64,000 bases of DNA from Branchiostoma belcheri (taxonomy: Eukaryota; Chordata; Leptocardii; Amphioxiformes; Branchiostomatidae): positions 377,689-441,688 of the forward strand of contig NW_017803824.1 in assembly GCF_001625305.1 (NCBI RefSeq). The letters run 5' to 3'. Below are positions 22,101-37,100 of the stretch, piece after piece. Numbering within the stretch: position 1 is the first letter of the stretch; each line of letters starts with the position of its first letter. The notes under the pieces were generated by a model that worked only from the letters and a program-made list of their open reading frames with translations, ran no database searches and was not told the DNA's origin. Made by a program: the position numbers and the translations under genes.

Positions 22101-25100
22101 TCTCAGGGCGTGTTCAAAAACTTCAACCGTAACTCGTAATTTGATGGGGGATGGATTCAATGCTGACTACAAAATAGTTATCGCGGACGCGTGTTTCATA
22201 GCATAAAACAAAGCCAGATCGCCCTCTGTTAAACAAGTTGGCATGGTTTGCTGATTTAGAGGTCTCAGGGCGTGTTCAAAAACTTCAACCGTAACTCGTA
22301 ATTTGATGTAGGATGGCTGACTACGAAATATTTTTAGTGGACACGTTTTCATAGCATAAAACAAAATCAGATCACTCTCTGGTAAACCTGCACGGTTTGC
22401 TAATTTTAGAGGTCTCTAGGCGTGGCCAAGAACGTCAACCGTAACGTATACTTAGGTGTAGGATGGATATAGTAACGACTACAACATAGGTATTCCAGAC
22501 ACGTTTTTCGCATAAACAAAGTGCAATCACACGGCACTGTTGCTGATTTCAAAGGTCTCCAGGCTTGTCCAACAAGGCCAAGCGTAACTCATCGTTAGTT
22601 AGGTGTAGGATGAATTCAGTAACAACTAGGAGAACACGTTTTTCAAAGTCAGTCAGTCCTGTGCACTGTGTGCCATGCACTTGCACTGCCTGCATATTCT
22701 ACTGTTCCATGTTGCAATTAGCCCACGGACATGAACTTGCAAATAAGCTATTAGTTACTTACATCGCGATCCGCCAAGTTCCTTGCAAGTCGTTTCGCAT
22801 ATATATTAGGAATGAAAAGACGAGATGTCTGTGATTTTGAGACTGTTAGGTTGATTGTGAAGTCGGTAGGACTAACCAGCCGCCAAATAATCTCCTGATT
22901 TGATGCCAGATCTCTTTGTAGTAAGCAACGATTGCTCTGAGTTCAGTGGTTTGGCTTTAAATTGGAAAGAATGCTTAATTTCCTGTCGGTTTGGTATGGG
23001 ATAAATAAACGAGATTTCTTGGGTTGGCTATATGAATGTTCTTTACACTTGTTGCATTTGAAAGAGAGGTTTAAGCCGACTTAGATATCTGTTTTTATCT
23101 TTATCCAAATACCGTGCGCGGGCAAATCTACGCTCTTGGATAAGCGAGTGCGGCAAACTGTTTTCTCCAGCAGACTAACTCCCCTGGCATGCTCTTTCTC
23201 TATTTGACCGATTTCTACTCTTTCCAGCCGCCTCCCGAAGCCTGGTAGAGGCTATCCAAACCATGCCTGATCCCAACCCTGACCCAATCAGCCATAGAAC
23301 TAGATAGGCACGGTTTTGGGATAGTCTCTGCACACCCAAGAACGTAGATTTGCCAAAAGGCACGAGTGGACTGTCTAGAGAAAACGCGGTTCTGGGCACA
23401 ACAGCCGCGTAGTTAGCCTCCGTAGCAGGCTTATAGAACTGGGGGTTTGGTGGTCTTCGGCTGTTTTCTGATTAGCTCAGTTCTAAGAACGGGGGTAATT
23501 CAATCAGGCCGGCTATGTTGTCTATATGCAATCCGAAAATAGCACATCAAAGACCCTGAAGACCCCCAGACCCCCAGTTTTTGGCATGCTATGGAGGCTA
23601 CGTGTAGCCTGCCCAACTCACGACACAAGCGGCAGGGAACAGCTTTAATTTCCCGCTCGGCGAACCGCGGGGAGTTTCACCGCCAGCCGGCAGACTGATC
23701 CATCGATCTGCTGTACTGAAGGATCAAGTTGATCTGTGTCCATATATACACCCACTCATCTCATTAAAGCCGGCGTTTTATAGCTATAGTCTGGCAGGTT
23801 TTAGAAAGATAGACTCAGAGTCAATAAGACTTTACGAACGGTACGGTTACCAACACAGATGGTATTCCATGGTAATTTCAGTGAGACATTATGTTTACCT
23901 TCGCACAACAGGTTATTTTTGCTCTGTTTCTTCCTCTTCGTCTTCTACTTGTCAAAAAACATAAGGTCAATGACCTGGACCTGACGGCTGTCTCCATGGT
24001 AACTGGTGTTGTAGTTGACACCCTGTGGTGTTGGGTTACATTATGTAGCAAGTGGCAGGACAGAGTTGGAGGGGATAGTCACCATACATAATACTAGTAT
24101 GTCAGTGTGTCTGTAAGAATAAACAGAGCAGTAGTTTGTAAGGCTAGACCATGTGAATTTCGAAGGTAAACATTATGCATTTGGTTTCCAAACCTTTCTA
24201 GTATACTTTCCTTCACAAAATATATACAACTGTTTTCTGTAAGAAAAGTGGAACTAGTAATTCAGGGCTACGCCGATATTCATGCAAAAGAACGTTTCTC
24301 TCGGCTTGCTCCTCCGCCTAAATGTAATTATATTCCTGCTAGTCATGCTCTGGATATTTATAACTTTTAGCTGTCGATATCACCGCATGCTTTCGCCCCC
24401 ATGGCGACATTTGACGGCTTATAATTGACAAGATGTAATAAATATATGCATTAAGCTCTACTGGAATAATTTAATTCAGTAACAGGTACATTATTCCATC
24501 GACGTAATTTTTTAGAATATTTTTACTCGGAAAATGTATCGTTTTCTATGATAGTGCCCTGTTTTACTCAAGCAGCTGAATAGATTTTGTTTTCAAACAA
24601 ATCCATTTCCTTTATAACAGTTTTCTGGTGTACTTTGTTTTTTAATTATATTTCTGTATTTCCCCGGCTTCTACCACATAATCAATACTTTCGAATATCA
24701 TGATAAATTATTTGTAGATAACATCCTTACACACTCTACACTTGTTTCTGTATTCTACGCAGCGCCTGAGTTTGAGTATCAGAATATGTAGCTTTAAATG
24801 TGTCAACCGTAACATTACCAGCGTGACATTTGAGACAATGTGTACGTTGCGTAGTTGTAACACCGACCAGGCTACATGATTTATGGTAGCGAGAAGTTGT
24901 CACAGTAAGCTAAAATCGCCACATTCGTGCGCGACGCTGTGTATCAACTTCACTATATCATCAACGAACTATGGTCATTATGTTAGAATATGGCGATACA
25001 ACGTTATGCTGATATATGATGATATGTATGATATATGAAAGACAACAAATCACAAAAAAGCACGAAAAAAAAATCAATATTGGGAACCATTTGCGTTAAG

Positions 25101-28100
25101 TCATTGATATACATTGTTGATTTTTCGTTCATCGCAACAGCCCGGCCGGGCCCCGGTTTGGAAATGTGACCTCACCATTATGTGTGGTACAGTCACGTTC
25201 GTGGTACGATCATCGTGCGATTGTCGCACGATCACAGACACTGAAGGCATTCTTGGTTAAGTCGTGCATATGAGTCGCACAAAATCGATTTTGGGAAAAA
25301 AATGTAACAACATCTATCCGAACGTTCGAATGCGGTATTCGAATTTTCGAAACTGGCGCGATGGAAACGCGTTCGAAGTATTCTATGGAACATATCGACC
25401 GCTACATCGCGGCCCATCTATGACATAAATACGTCATACAACCCGAGAAAATTGATGTTAACTTTGTATTCCCACCGCGCAGTTTGACATATGAGAGACT
25501 CTGGCGACAATTCGAGCAGTAAATATCCTGTGAATTGGCCGTTTGAGTGGGGAACGAGGTTGTTAATTGCGCGAGTTACTGCCGGGTAGTGTGACGGACG
25601 GTAATATACACGCCGCATTTATCACCGACTCCCGAGTGAGCGAGAAGGCCGATATACGATTGTCAATGTCGCTGCTAGTGCCTAGTCTCCACCAGACTCC
25701 TGTTGCAGGCTGATAGATAGTAGAGATTGGCCTAAAGGGAATATCATTGGACAGAGGAGATGGCCACCATAGAATCTCCAGTTTGCCTGCACAGAGTGCA
25801 GCTAGTGCCAGGCGTCAACATCAGTACCAGCCGTCAAACTAATCTACAAACATATGATGTTGCAGGGTTTTGTGTTTTACGCGTGTGTTTTTCAGCCCTG
25901 TTATAGCGTTTTTTTCGGGGATATGGCTGAAATTATATTGTATTATTGCGTTGCACTTTTTTTGTTCCAGAAAACTTGGTCAACTTATAAAGATGATGAC
26001 AAAAATGGACAAAGATGATGAAAAATGGATAGAAAACAACTTAATGGTACACCAATGGGACTAGAGACGACGTTTGTAGGCCAATTAGTAGAGTTGAAAG
26101 CTCACCTCCTGTAGCTAGAGGTCGGTAGTTATTCCGGACTTGGCACGAACATGTCAAAAGTGATGGACACAACATGTAAAAAAATAGAATATTCACTCTA
26201 TCAGCAAAGACTTCAGGGACGGAAATATTTTTTGAAGGTTTATGAGGAGTCTGTATGTATCTTGTCTTGAGCAGTGAGTGGGTGGAGATTGGGTTTCAGT
26301 CGATTGGCAGGGTTGTGGCCGGTATACAAGGAATATGTATTGTGTACAAAATGGTATGGAACCTGAAACACTGTGTAACGCCGGAGCCATTTCTTGCATG
26401 GTTTAGCACAGAGCCTTGTGTGTGTACCCTTTGTAGTCCAAACAGTTGATAGTACTATAAGCAACACACCAAAAGCAAAATACCAAAAGCAAAATATCTT
26501 TATGTTTTTTTGTGTGAGGCCAGCCCCATAGAGGGGGGAATTTTAGTATCCTGGAGTGCCGTCAAAATTCAAAGTAAAACCACAATAGCAGTTCAGAAGC
26601 ATACCCAAAGGGCGTTCCTTTTGCAAATTACAAAATGTTGGACAGGTGGTGCAGCATCTCTTCTCCAGGATTATCATTGCAGTCGCCCTTCCGTCAGATG
26701 TGTCCTGAGTGGCTTTCATCCTTATATTTTCTTTCTTGTCCGCTCACTTTGGCGGCAGATCTTTAAAAGCCACCACTCATTTTAGGCCGTTTCTGATCCC
26801 GTTCCATCAAATTAGGCAAAACCGGCTTGATTATTTTTTTGGATGACATCAACGCGCGCATCAATTTTTATCCTCCCCGGGAAACCGTGTTGTATCTAGT
26901 ATGTGTATTCATTATGTCTGCTCTATGTTACTATGGACCATGAATGGTGCTGGAGATAAAGAAATCCAATATTGACACAATGCGTACGTGAATAATAGAC
27001 CGGTCGGGATAGAACAAGGTAAGCCCCGACCCCTGTTCTATGGTGTTCTATTTTGTACACCTCCGTCAAAACCTGATTTTGACCGGTGTTCGAACTAGCA
27101 CTTGCTGTCAGTTACAATTATATAACGTTACCTGTCCACACTTTCGTTAACAAATCCCCATATGCCATTGGTAGCCTTAGCTTAGTTTCGATATCGAGCC
27201 AGAATCTTTGAATCGAGCGTGGTATCTTGGACAGACATAATTACTTGCTTCGGAGTGCCCTTGGAAGAAACTATCTATACCACAGAAAGGTCACGAGTAA
27301 TTGGAAAGTGACGTTGGCGTATCTGAAAAAAAACTTCCATACGGTCAGAGAAGCGAAAGACACGAAACCAGACGAGGTCGTGATCTAACGTTAACACCGT
27401 GCGGTTACCCCTGGCAACGGTTCCTCTCGCCATATCTCACCCCAAATCTCGTGACAATTCACTGTTTTTTAAACTGCGCTTGCGCAAACTAAATGTCCGT
27501 AATTCGTATATTTGAAACAGCGGTGACCTAAACACGACTGGTCTTTAACCGCCAGCCTGCTAAGGTAGCCATTTGGCACCAAACTTGTAGCGGTTATGGG
27601 ACAAGGTAGCAGAGAGAAGGTTAATAGAGAAGCGTTATTTTTGAGCTCGAAAGACACGAAACGAGATAGAGTTGTGATCGAACGTGAGCACCTATACGTG
27701 GCTTTACGGCTGTTTACACGACATGGGTCACGACTGGCCTTAACTGTCAGCCTGCTAAGGTTGCCATTTGGCACCAACTTTTGCATCGGTTATGGGACAA
27801 GGTAGCAGGTAAAAGGTTAACCTTGTAATAGAGTAGCGTTATCTTTATCTTTGAGCTCCTTTTCTTGGGAAACCATATCGACTTTTTTTTACACTGAAGG
27901 TCTTCTCACTTACGTTGTCCTTTTCATGTCCATAAGAGAAAACGATCACGTGGTTAGTACATAACCAAAGAACCGTCTGTCATGTCTGTAGTGTTTGTGT
28001 TATCTTCGCTAAACTGCGCGTAGGTGGCGCGATGTCTGCCAAGTAAGCCTCCTTCTTATCTTTTTCTGGGAAAGACAACGATGATATCTGTTATTGGCAT

Positions 28101-31100
28101 CTTTAGGACTGCTTTTACTTAAGATGGTACGTTCTGGCAGACTGAAGGATTGGTACGGTGGTTGCTCTTGGGCAGATTAAAGTGAGTGAGTACGTATTTG
28201 GACGCTGAATAGCGCGCCTTTACCAGTCTTCAGAAGCAGTTGGAAAGAGTAGAAATTGGCCAAATAGACAGATAACACGCCAGGGGAGTTGGACCGCTGA
28301 AGGCGTGCCATTACTTAAAGGGAGCCTCAAATTGTACTTCTGGCAGATTAAAGCTAGTGCGCATTTAGAAACTTGTTGAGGGTCAACAAACTGGAAAGTT
28401 GTGGTTTAGATGTACAAAATGAGCAGCTTTTTCTACCCGTAGAGTAATATCTATCATACGCCAATGTATATTAGACATCCATGTGATGACGTACACATGA
28501 AAACCGTAACTCCAGCAAACTAGATAGATTTTGCAAACAAAACTGCCAGATTTTTCATGTAGCATCCATTACTTTTGTCAGTGACTGAGTGCCAGCTACT
28601 GACGAAAAGTCGTGCACTCTACTTAAAACGTTTGACAGTTTTAAAAATCTATCCAGTTGCTTGAGTAACAGTTTTCATGTGTAAGATCTATCACGTTCAG
28701 CTAAAACATGCCATTTGCCTCTGTTTATATATTAAAGATATAACATAGTTTTCATGGGGTTGACGCAAAAATATCAGCCTGAAGCAGGCACTTTAAACTG
28801 TGTCTGAAAGCATTCATTATTCTGTCAGCAGCTGTGATCAAGATTTATCGTTTGACAATTCGGTTGCCAGGAAATGTCCTTACATGTCTCTTAACTAGAT
28901 TTAAGACGACAGTACCGTTGATAAGTGCAGCTCCCAGACGTCAACTTCGTGTTAAGATCATCCTTGTCTGCCATACTTTGAAAAGGTCAACGTACAGTAT
29001 CGTATCGACGATTCCAGACTTCCGGGACGTCCGGTTTTTTTTTTGTACATGTATATCCGGGCCCGCGAAAGTATTGGAAATATATTGTATATATATATTA
29101 TATGATCATATAATCAGGAAATACCCGATTGCATTACATCACAGAATGGGTTATTACGAGTGTGCGGCGTCACTTACTGTCGTATTTTAACATTTTAATG
29201 TATCATACCATGCTTAAACAGTACCAATACCCATTGACCTCCTACCACCCAGGGCATGTACCTGATCACAACCCTGTTAATCAACTGAATCCAAATCCCC
29301 ACCCACTCACTTCCAATCCTGCTGCTCAGGACAAGGGCATACATACTCCCTGAAGTAATGTACAACTTTTTAAGTCTTCATAATACAAACTCGGCATACG
29401 TTGGGGGAATCTATAGCATATTCAGCGTGTATGCAACTGCCGTAATGAGTTTGTTCAGCAAGGTACTGCACACACATTACTGACAAAACAACCCGTTCAT
29501 TTGTGTGTTACAGTACGGGTTCATTCACTGTGTGCTGGGGGACATGGTGGTCCGCGGATTCGGAGAGTCTACATGGCAGCGTATTGTGTAAGTATCGCCT
29601 GCACTGCTTTTTTACTTGACACTACTGGAAAATAACTGGCTATCATGAGGTCATAGCCTTTCCTGTAGCAAAATACAGCAATTATTCACGTACAAAATGT
29701 GTGAATTGAATTTCTTTATACGAGCCATAGCAACATCGAATACTGATAAAATAATAAATGGTCATACCTCGTACTAGATACAAAATGGACTAAATACACA
29801 ACACAATTTCTATGCATTCGTAAACCACGAGTTCCTATACTGGCGGCCTAGTCTTAGATGACATTGTGTTACTCTGTTGTGGGTGTTGCGTGGTCTGTTT
29901 ACGATACAATAAACATGTAGTTTTGCTTTCCTGCGCCTGAAAACTACCCCATCACAATTGTTATCTTTGCGGCACACGTTTCGACGTTAACACCTCACCA
30001 AAGCCCGAACATGCCGTCAGCCCAGCAGCTATGTATAAAATGGCTTTACTCCAATAAACACTGAGCACAGCTGAGAATATTATGAGCTATAGTTGCATCT
30101 TAAAGACACAGTTGACTACAAAGCTGTTCATCAATATTAGTCTATGGCTAGTGGCAGAAATAAAGTGTAGGAGTTTCAGGCATACATGCATATGGCGCTA
30201 TTTTCGAGCTTGTTCGGGAGAGCTGTATAGCTACGAGAAGGCCTTAACTCCATCCGCTGTATATATAACTCCCTCTGTCGTATTAGAGAACCCCAGCCCA
30301 TGCAAAAATCACGTAAAGGCGCCCCCTCAAAAACCTACGACGACGATGCAAGAAGTCTGCGAACGAGGCTAGCCATTTTCGAAGCAGCATGTTAATATTA
30401 AGTTAGTTTCAAAAACAACGTAGGTTCCTTCTTTCATTGCGTCTTCCGTCATTACTCCGTGAAGGAGGTCAGGACCTCCGGACGGAGTGTTGTAATCGGC
30501 TGATTTTTCATGTTCGCAGTCAAAACACTGGGTTCTCTTTGTGTAATCTGCACGCAATTTTATACGCCGTCTGCGGGCATGCCCGTGTTGATGCACGAAT
30601 GTGTATTTTTGCCGTTGCTGCTTTCGCGGTCAATGTAATATTGCAGACGCACCCCTACAATTACGAGGCGAATTGGAATGGTCCAGAAAAACGCGTTGTT
30701 TGGAATAGCAGTGGGGTTCAAAAAAGTTCATGCAGATACGGGGTGGTTTTTATAAGTGGTTCCAGATGTTTTTGCCCATGGTTAAGAGATGCCAAGTTTT
30801 TTGGAAGATGTTCGCAGCCAAAACGCATTCTTCCGTACGTCGCATTTCTGTGTAATTTCGCATGTGGTGTTGCATTATGTCCGGGATGATGCACGTCTTT
30901 TTATTTTTACCGTAGCTGTTTTGATATTGGAGTAAATGCTTATTTTCGAAACATCCCCATTTCTTTGAAATGGTTTCGTCCGTTTATGCAACTGTTACTG
31001 CGCTAATGACGACCAGTCGCGCTGTCCTGATACACCGCGAATGTGCGAGTGTTCCCTGTAGACAGTCCCGGGAGTCATTTTTTTGCACATTCCAGGAGCC

Positions 31101-34100
31101 AAACCAAAATACGTTCATGAACCGAGTCCAAAAAACCGAAACGTGAAAATCGGATGATCGGACCTGATGTACATTTCTCTTTCTATAGATTGTACACACA
31201 ATACACACATCTTTAGATAATCTGGCCATGGCAGGTTAAAAAAAAGTAACCCTGAATCATACTAGGTTAGCGTAAATGCATGTTAATGCGTTCAAAACAA
31301 GAAAAAAATTGTTTCCGGGTATTAATCTCTTGAATCACGGCGCTGAATATTGACGCAAAAATATTTCGGGCATCGCGCGCCCTTCCCGCGTCACGTGTAG
31401 GCATCTCGCATCTCTGATTGGTTGTTGCGTCTTAAGATGACTGAGCCGACGCGCGTTTAAACAATTTTTCTTTGTTCGATTTATCACACTTCACAGAGAA
31501 TTGTCGCCAATGGCTACTTCTTTTTGTTGCAATATATAATACTTCACGGAGAATTGTCGCCTATGGCTTCTTGTTGTTTTTCATCCAAGTAAACCTTACG
31601 TCGATTCAAGACGCAACTGAATCTTAAGAAGTTCATCTTAAATTCTCGTGCGCACCAGGTTGACCTTAAGGACCCCAGGTGCGTCTGAGGTATTAAGGTT
31701 GATGGTAGTACAAGGTCAAATCGGCCCTTAAGAGCACCGGCTACTCAAAGAACGTGGCGTATTCACTCATGCTTTTAAGAAAGAAAACACCTTCTTGTGG
31801 AGGATTAAGAAGATCAGCCAGGCTGTCTCTTTCTTTACTTGCTGTAAATCAAGAGCGTATGTCCTTGGGTTTAAGATGTTAGAATAAATGTGAATTTAAA
31901 CTGCTGAGATACATACATCATCAGATCTGGAGATACCAGCGCCACTGTCGTTCGTGTCTTAAACTTAACGTTACAGCTGAAATGTATCCAGTATGTATGC
32001 AAGATTTTAACGTACACGCAACTGGTTATATAATTTTATAAATATACATATACGTATCCAGTTGCGTGTGTTCAGTATTCAAACCACCACACTACTGGTA
32101 CGCTAAACCTGCCAAGTTCATTCATTGGCTTTCTTAGATCTTAAAAAATCTAACACTTTGGACAGTAGCCAATGCCAATGTACATCCAAAGTATCCAAAG
32201 GGCTTTCAAGCAATTTGGGTGTTGAAGATCCCATTAAAAAGCTATTAGACATGAACACAAGTGCGAGCCTATCTTTATAGTTTCCGCTCGCTACAGTCAA
32301 GGGTTGTTAAGGATGACTACATTACACTCAGATTCAGTATCAAGTTCAAACGGATCGGACGCACTCTGCAATTTACTCAAAATAGGAGTGACCTCGCAGA
32401 GTGCGATCTGAATGTAATGTAAGGGTAGGAGAGTTGCCTGGCTATGCCACCTTGATACTTGGTGAAGCCATAGTATATTGTTATATATACAATCGACAGA
32501 AAGCTGCATGACCACCTTTTGATATATCCATTCGTTTGTTCGTAAAATTGCCACCTTTGCACAAAAACATTTTTTGTACTTTATATCGCAAATACAGCTA
32601 TAATCACGTCCAATGACCTCGGGAGAAAATTTACCGCATTCAGTTTATGTAAGCCTGACACAAACCCCGTGATTAGATTAGTTCTAAGGTATGCCGCAGA
32701 ATACCGTAGGTTAAACACTGTTATTTACCGGGTTTGCTGATTCAGTACCAGGTAATTGCGTGATGACGTAGGTAGGTAACCCTTTTAAGACGAGGCAGTC
32801 CCCGGAAGTAATCGCATCATTCGTGGTTTACGCTTTTCCCTCCATCACAACAGACTTTTCATGATCGAACTCGTCGAACTCCCTGTTCTATAGAACAGGT
32901 CGAACTCCCTGTTCTATAGAACAGTGGGCGGTGCCTATGGTGTTCGAACACGTCGAACTCCCTGTTCCATAGAACAGTGGGCGGTGCCTATGGTGTTCGA
33001 ACACGTCGAACTCCCTGTTCTATAGAACAGTGGGCGGTGCCTATGGTGTTCGAACACGTCGAACTCCCTGTTCTATAGAACAGGGGTGGGGGTGTCTCGA
33101 ACACGTCTAGTAGTTTTCGATGCATAGCCATATATTCCGTCACATAGCATGCATGTTCTTCCTTTCAGAGCGAACTCTGGGATCGAGCTGGGAGGCGGGA
33201 CGTTCCTGATGCACAAGGTGTACAGCGATGACGACACCTGGAGACTGCTGAACGCCATTTCTGAGCAGCTGGGTACGGAACTTTCCCTCTTACTTCCGGG
33301 ACGAAAATTTTATTTTGGGCTACCAACCATGGTATGGGGAAGGAAGGCCTGGAGGCTATGGTCAGCTATGGTCTGTGTCTGTCAAAAAAGCCCACACAAG
33401 AATTATCATCTACGCAAACTTGACTATACCATTAGCACAGTTGGTGTTAGAAGTTCTGGGGAAGTTATGATTTGAGTGTCACTTAAAACTTTTACAGAGT
33501 CACTCATCTTTTAGGAGTTCTATGAACCTCCCACTCACACATTAGTCAATGTGGTTTCCTTATATTCTACAAAGTGGCGATAAGCTTTTAGTGGTGTTTA
33601 AAGTGAACTTCGTACAACGCTTTAGAACAAGTTCAACCTTACTGACGTCATTGGAGACCGTTAATGATGAGCCTTTCAAAATGAAAGCTACGCCTGGCAG
33701 GGCTATCAAACGCATGGTCTGTCATCATGAAGCCTACACTTGGCAGTTAACACGCCTATTTAGATTAAGTGATAACAAGAGGATTACCTCTTAACAGAAA
33801 CTGAGAGGTGATAATAGCCTTCCAACGTTGAACAGAGGACATTAACCCTGACGCCATCTTCTTTTTCATAATGCCATCCCCTGGTGCTCTGGAAACCATT
33901 CCTAAGAGAGCACACATAAAAGTATATAGTACTAGAAAGATAGCGTTTGTAAAGCAAATGCAGAATATTAACCTTCACATGGTCTAGCCTAAAAAACTAT
34001 TGCTATCACTCAAACGCATTCATGTATATGGTGACCAGCCCCAAAACTCTGGACTGCTACATAATGAAACCCAACACCACAGGGTGTCTGCTACAGCACC

Positions 34101-37100
34101 GGTTACGATGGTGATAGACGTCTGGTCCAGGTCACTGACTTTATTTGTTTAGAACGGAAGGAGAAGGAGCAAAAACAATGTTTCCCTTCTGCGAAGATAG
34201 ACATAATGATCATAATGAAGTATCTGGTTCCGTCCGCCATGTTGAATCTCGTCTTTTCTCGCGTTACAGATATCTCGCGAGAATCCGTGTTAGAGTCCAT
34301 GGGAGAACACTTCGTCCGTTACTGCATAGAGTACGGCTTCGGCAGCCTGCTCAGGGTCCTGGGTGGGAGTCTGAAGGACTTCCTGTGTAATCTGGACAGC
34401 TTGCACGAGCACCTGGCCAGCACGTATCCGGGCATCCGCTCACCGTCTTTCTGTTGCACCGAGGGACCTGACGACACCCTTTTTCTACACTACTACAGCG
34501 AAAGAGCTGGTAAGTCGTCTTAAAAGAGTTGGCGCAATGATAGCGTCAAGTTCTAGATTGGACAGCAAACATGGATGTACATGCCTCTGTTTTGTATGAA
34601 ATGATTATTGAAAATTGTTATAATGATCCTTCAAATTCCGATGTAGCTATACATGTGGTTAGTCTATATACAAAAATACACAGTTTCTAATGATCGGTGG
34701 ATATTCACTTCCGGGACGGTTTTGAGCGGCGCTAATCTATTGGAAGTTTGTATGTTTGGGTTCCAAAGTAAGTGGGTGGAGATTTGGTTTCATTTGATTG
34801 ACAGGGATTTGCCCCGGTATGCCCTGGGTTCAAGGATGTGGTCGTCAGGAATGTACGAACCATGATGTAATAGCCGAGTTGGTCTCAACATACAAGTAAT
34901 AATGGATTCTATTGCACAATCCATTAACGCAAATTATCTCTAACGTTACTTCTCGGAAGTTTGAAATTTCACATTTATTTATTTATTTTTTTCTGCATCT
35001 AGGGCTCTATCCAATCGTGAAAGGTCTAGTGCGCATGATCGCTAAGGAGTTCTTCCACGTCAGCGTCGCCTGTGACGTCGTTTCCGAGGAGCGCGAGCTG
35101 ACGTCACGCCAGGGGCAGGTCGTGACGTTTTCCATACGTCATCTCAGCTGCGACGGTGGGCATCCTGGGGACGAGAAGCGGCTGAGTAGTGGGACGATCT
35201 GTCCCACCACCAGCAGTGACCCTCACGATCTTCCTCTCAGCGTGGACACCCTCAGTGATATCTTTCCCTTTCACGTCATGCTGGACAGGAATCTTAAAGT
35301 CGTACAGATGGGACGGAGCCTTCGGAGGTTGTTAAGGGGCAACGTTACGTCGACAGAGCTGAAATTTCAGGACATCTTTGAAATCATCCGTCCGAAGGTA
35401 GACTCTCTCTTCAGCGCTATCGTGCGGCATCTGAACACCATCTATGTCGTGAGAACGGCACAAGGAATCATCAGCAAGGAGAAGAATTGTGCAATTCAAG
35501 TTATTGAAGGAGCTAGCAGTTCTGGTGACGTAGACCTAGAGGAATCGACTCTGAAGCTGAAGGGAGAGATGGTGTTCGTTCCGGAATCGGACATGCTCCT
35601 GTTTCTGTGCTCTCCTCGAGTGAAAGACCTGTCAGAGTTTTTGAGGAAGGGTCTGTACTTCAGCGACACGCCGCTGCACGACTCAAGCAGGGACGTACTC
35701 ATGGTTAACTATCTGCGTAGGCGCGAGAGGGACCTGCTGGATAAGATTGAGGACGTCGGGAACCAACTGCGCAAGCTCCAGGGCAGCCTGAGCGAGGACA
35801 AGCGTCGCACGGAAGAACTGCTACACTCAATACTACCTTCAAATGTGGTAAGAACCAACCCTATACATGTAATACAGCTGTCTACTTCTGTCATCTTAAC
35901 TTTCATATGCCAGGGCGCAAAATAATAATGAAAGGTCTGATTGCTTCACAAGTAGGTTGATCAGAAATTCATCATACGTAGCATTATTTTAAAAATAAGG
36001 ACTTTTGAATAGTAGTAGTTCAGCACCGGGAACAGTGTTTGATGGTACTTCAGTACCAGGGACAGTGCGTGATGGTAGTTGGGCAAAGTGCGTTATCATG
36101 TTTACCTTCACAGAAGGAAACATATGGCTCTGTTTCTTCTTCTCCGAAAACATAAGGTCAATGGCCTGGACCAGACTCACTGTCCTGTCACCATGGTAAC
36201 TGTTGCTGTAGAAGACACCCTATGGTGTTGGATTATATCATGTAGCAAGTGGCAGGACAGAGTTGGAGGGCTGGTCACATCCAGTATATATGAATATGTA
36301 TGAGTAAGAATGAACAGAGCAATAGTTTGTTGGGATCTTAAATGTGCTCAAGGTTTTGTTCTTCTTTTAAAAACACGGGACCCCAGCTAATGTCAATGTT
36401 ACACTACTACTTGAAATAGGTACAGAGCCTAGTGTCCAGCAGTCCTGTGGAGGCCAAAGCCCATCCTGTTCTCGGACATCGTTAACATTATGTAGCAAGT
36501 AGCAGGACACAGTTGGAGGGCCTGGTCACCATATACATATGTGTTTGAGTGAGAGTAAACAAAGCAGTACTTTGTTGGGCTAAACCATGTGGAGGTTAAC
36601 ATTGTGCAGTATAGAATAATACTTAACATCCTAATTACTGAATATCCCATTAGGTACAGAGCCTAGTGTCGAGAAGTCCGGTGGAGGCCGAAGCCCACCC
36701 TGTCGTGTCCATCCTCTTTTCGGACATCGTAATCGTAAACATTATGTAGCAAGTAGCAGGGCAGTTGGAGGGGATGGTCACCATATACATGTTACATATG
36801 TTAAGAGTTCAAACTTTCGATCCAACACAAAACATTCTCTCACCTAGAGCTTTCGACCAGTCACTCTGGTCTTCCGCAGTAGACTGACCCAGTGAGGCTT
36901 GTCACGTGTCTTCTTTGAAGTGTGACGTCAACACCGGGTCAAAGGTATCTGGTAGACGATGTCGACCCCCGTCGCAGTTCAGTGAAGAGTGATGGGCCCT
37001 GATGTATATAGCCTCCTTCACCCCTCTCAGGAAATATGTGTGTTTGAGTGAGAGTAAATAGAGCAGTACTTTGTAGGGCTAAACCATGTGGAGGTCAACA

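Noticed and set aside
30437..30889. 150-codon ORF in guanylate cyclase intron 2
   Set aside because: No recognisable family; it overlaps a loose tandem repeat.
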